Source of the DNA: Actinomycetota bacterium
Lineage (GTDB): Bacteria > Actinomycetota > Thermoleophilia > Gaiellales > Gaiellaceae
Direction of reading: 5' to 3'
Assembly (NCBI GenBank): GCA_005883235.1
Contig: VAYE01000098.1
Span: forward strand, 1 to 5,386
DNA length: 5,386 bases
Shown here: positions 5,122-5,386 of the stretch, piece after piece
Layout of the letters: the number at the start of each line of letters is the position of its first letter
How positions within the stretch are numbered: the stretch's first letter is position 1
Made by a program: the position numbers and the translations under genes
Notes under the pieces: generated by a model
What the model was told of the DNA's origin: nothing
The model's input: only the letters and a program-made list of their open reading frames with translations
Databases searched by the model: none

Positions 5122-5127
5122 AGGCTA
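5122..5127 (-). promoter_or_regulatory. -10-like box of dnaX, probable leaderless transcript
   Basis: The minus strand reads TAGCCT (TANNNT), then GCGCTC, then GTG 5115. The 6-base gap is what leaderless actinobacterial promoters show, and no Shine-Dalgarno is present. The box shares two base pairs (5126-5127) with the -10 box of the divergent SRP RNA. Confidence 0.4.
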
Positions 5128-5131
5128 CACT
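5126..5131 (+). promoter_or_regulatory. -10-like box of the SRP RNA gene
   Basis: TACACT on the plus strand ends 5 bases before the first paired base of the SRP RNA (5137), as expected for a transcription start near 5137-5139. The same hexamer precedes lysC on the other strand. No clear -35 element is visible, and the upstream promoter region would lie inside the first codons of dnaX. Confidence 0.5.
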
Positions 5132-5136
5132 GCCCG

Positions 5137-5218
5137 AGCCCGTGGCACTGCGACGGTTCCGAACCGCGTCAGATCCGGGAGGAAGCAGCGCTAAGGAGCA
5201 GTCGCAGGTGCCCGGGTT
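5137..5218 (+). ncRNA. ffs: Bacterial small signal recognition particle RNA (4.5S type)
   Basis: Scaffold RNA of the signal recognition particle; with Ffh it targets membrane and secreted proteins co-translationally to FtsY and SecYEG. The conserved core GTCAGATCCGGGAGGAAGCAGC (5168-5189) contains the apical stem with a GGGA tetraloop and the GGAAGCAGC side of the symmetric internal loop that binds the Ffh M domain. The ends pair as a long hairpin: AGCCCG (5137-5142) with CGGGTT (5213-5218), GGCAC (5144-5148) with GTGCC (5208-5212), and TGCGAC (5149-5154) with GTCGCA (5201-5206), leaving single bulges at U5143 and G5207. The ends are set by this pairing, so exact termini are approximate by a few bases. 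The short form lacks an Alu domain. Location next to dnaX matches scr-dnaX in Bacillus, but here it is divergent. Confidence 0.95.
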
Positions 5219-5226
5219 ATGGCCTC

Positions 5227-5246
5227 GCGAAGTCTTGCGACTTCGC
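5227..5246 (+). terminator. Hairpin downstream of the SRP RNA
   Basis: A perfect 8-bp stem GCGAAGTC/GACTTCGC closes a TTGC tetraloop, beginning 8 bases after the SRP RNA. Its position makes it the best candidate for ending SRP RNA transcription. It is followed by TCGGGTTGCC rather than a T-tract, so it would be an atypical intrinsic terminator. Confidence 0.5.
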
Positions 5247-5265
5247 TCGGGTTGCCGCTTCGGAC

Positions 5266-5296
5266 GGCCGTAGCGGCCACCGCCGGCGAAGCCGGC
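5266..5296. repeat. Two further GC-rich hairpins between SRP RNA and tRNA
   Basis: GGCCG-TAG-CGGCC (5266-5278) and GCCGGC-GAA-GCCGGC (5282-5296) are perfect 5-bp and 6-bp stems separated by three bases. With the 5227-5246 hairpin they give three stem-loops in 70 bases between two RNA genes. They may isolate the two transcription units or be a dispersed intergenic repeat. No coding potential was recognised in 5219-5333. Confidence 0.4.
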
Positions 5297-5317
5297 AGCG
5301 GCGGCGAGGGACTGCGC

Positions 5318-5323
5318 TATCCT
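5318..5323 (+). promoter_or_regulatory. Possible -10 box of the tRNA-Val gene
   Basis: TATCCT lies 10 bases before the first base of the tRNA, the right place for a -10 element with a short leader. No -35 is recognisable; the upstream sequence is the GC-rich hairpin region. Support comes only from the hexamer and its position. Confidence 0.3.
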
Positions 5324-5333
5324 CGGCCGGCTG

Positions 5334-5386
5334 GGGCGCATAGCTCAGCGGGAGAGCGCCCGCTTCACACGCGGGAGGTCCCTGGT
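5334..5386 (+). tRNA. tRNA-Val (anticodon CAC), 3' part outside the window
   Basis: The first 53 bases of a tRNA that fold canonically. The 5' acceptor strand is GGGCGCA (5334-5340), then T8-A9, D stem GCTC/GAGC (5343-5346 and 5354-5357) with loop AGCGGGA, and anticodon stem CCCGC/GCGGG (5359-5363 and 5371-5375). The anticodon loop is TTCACAC, with anticodon CAC at 5366-5368, which reads valine GUG codons. Variable loop AGGTC and the 5' half of the T stem CCTGG follow, and the window ends at T54. GUG is a preferred valine codon in GC-rich genomes. The 3' acceptor strand and any encoded CCA cannot be seen. Confidence 0.94.

Noticed and set aside
3548..5341. A 597-residue minus-strand open frame in another phase of dnaX
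   Set aside because: It overlaps the dnaX coding frame, the SRP RNA and the tRNA, and its product is an Arg/Pro-rich shadow without motifs.
3388..5343. A 651-residue open frame on the plus strand opposite dnaX
   Set aside because: It is antisense to a well-recognised dnaX, has the Arg/Glu/Leu/Gly-rich composition of a GC-rich shadow frame, shows no family motif, and would run through the SRP RNA into the tRNA.
1..5386. A hidden mobile element, CRISPR array or defence island
   Set aside because: No direct-repeat array, transposase, integrase, terminal inverted repeat or nuclease/toxin motif was found; gene content is core housekeeping plus three small accessory genes. The partial tRNA could be an integration site, but its 3' end is outside the window.

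Overview
The window is a GC-rich chromosomal housekeeping segment. It looks like a high-GC Gram-positive bacterium, probably an actinobacterium of the Thermoleophilia type (Solirubrobacterales or Gaiellales). That placement is inferred from base composition, GTG starts, actinobacterial-looking protein sequences and gene order; no 16S rRNA or lineage-specific marker is present. I see no CRISPR array, insertion sequence, phage gene or defence system, and no credible undescribed multi-gene system.

Layout from left to right: a 3'-truncated aspartate kinase gene (lysC, minus, 1-987); a four-helix membrane protein of unknown function (plus, 1026-1520); recR (minus, 1522-2112); a 150-base divergent intergenic region with two hairpins; a small stand-alone cyclic-nucleotide-binding-domain protein (plus, 2263-2655); a putative exported protein with a calcium-binding-like Asp motif (minus, 2652-3347); the nucleoid-associated YbaB/EbfC protein (minus, 3348-3644); dnaX, the DNA polymerase III tau subunit (minus, start at 5115); the small bacterial SRP RNA (plus, about 5137-5218); three hairpins; and the first 53 bases of a tRNA-Val with anticodon CAC, cut by the window edge.

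The minus-strand backbone dnaX - ybaB - recR - lysC, with the SRP RNA next to dnaX, matches an arrangement known in Gram-positive bacteria (scr-dnaX-yaaK-recR in Bacillus; dnaX-ybaB-recR followed at some distance by ask in mycobacteria). Here the exported-protein gene sits between ybaB and recR, and two plus-strand genes (the cyclic-nucleotide-binding protein and the membrane protein) are inserted in opposite orientation. The convergent gene ends are extremely tight: one pair shares a palindromic CTAG as both stop codons, and the other is separated by one base.

Three features deserve a second look. First, the dnaX frame has no stop before ybaB and runs out of frame through the whole of it; the normal DnaX C-terminal tail and the usual first residues of YbaB both seem to be missing, as if a deletion or assembly error sits at the junction near 3645. 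Second, most protein genes have a -10-like hexamer 6-7 bases before the start codon and no Shine-Dalgarno sequence, which suggests leaderless transcripts; the dnaX and SRP RNA -10 boxes even overlap by two bases, back to back. Third, the only strong Shine-Dalgarno in the window lies inside lysC, placed to make a separate regulatory beta subunit, as in Corynebacterium and Bacillus.
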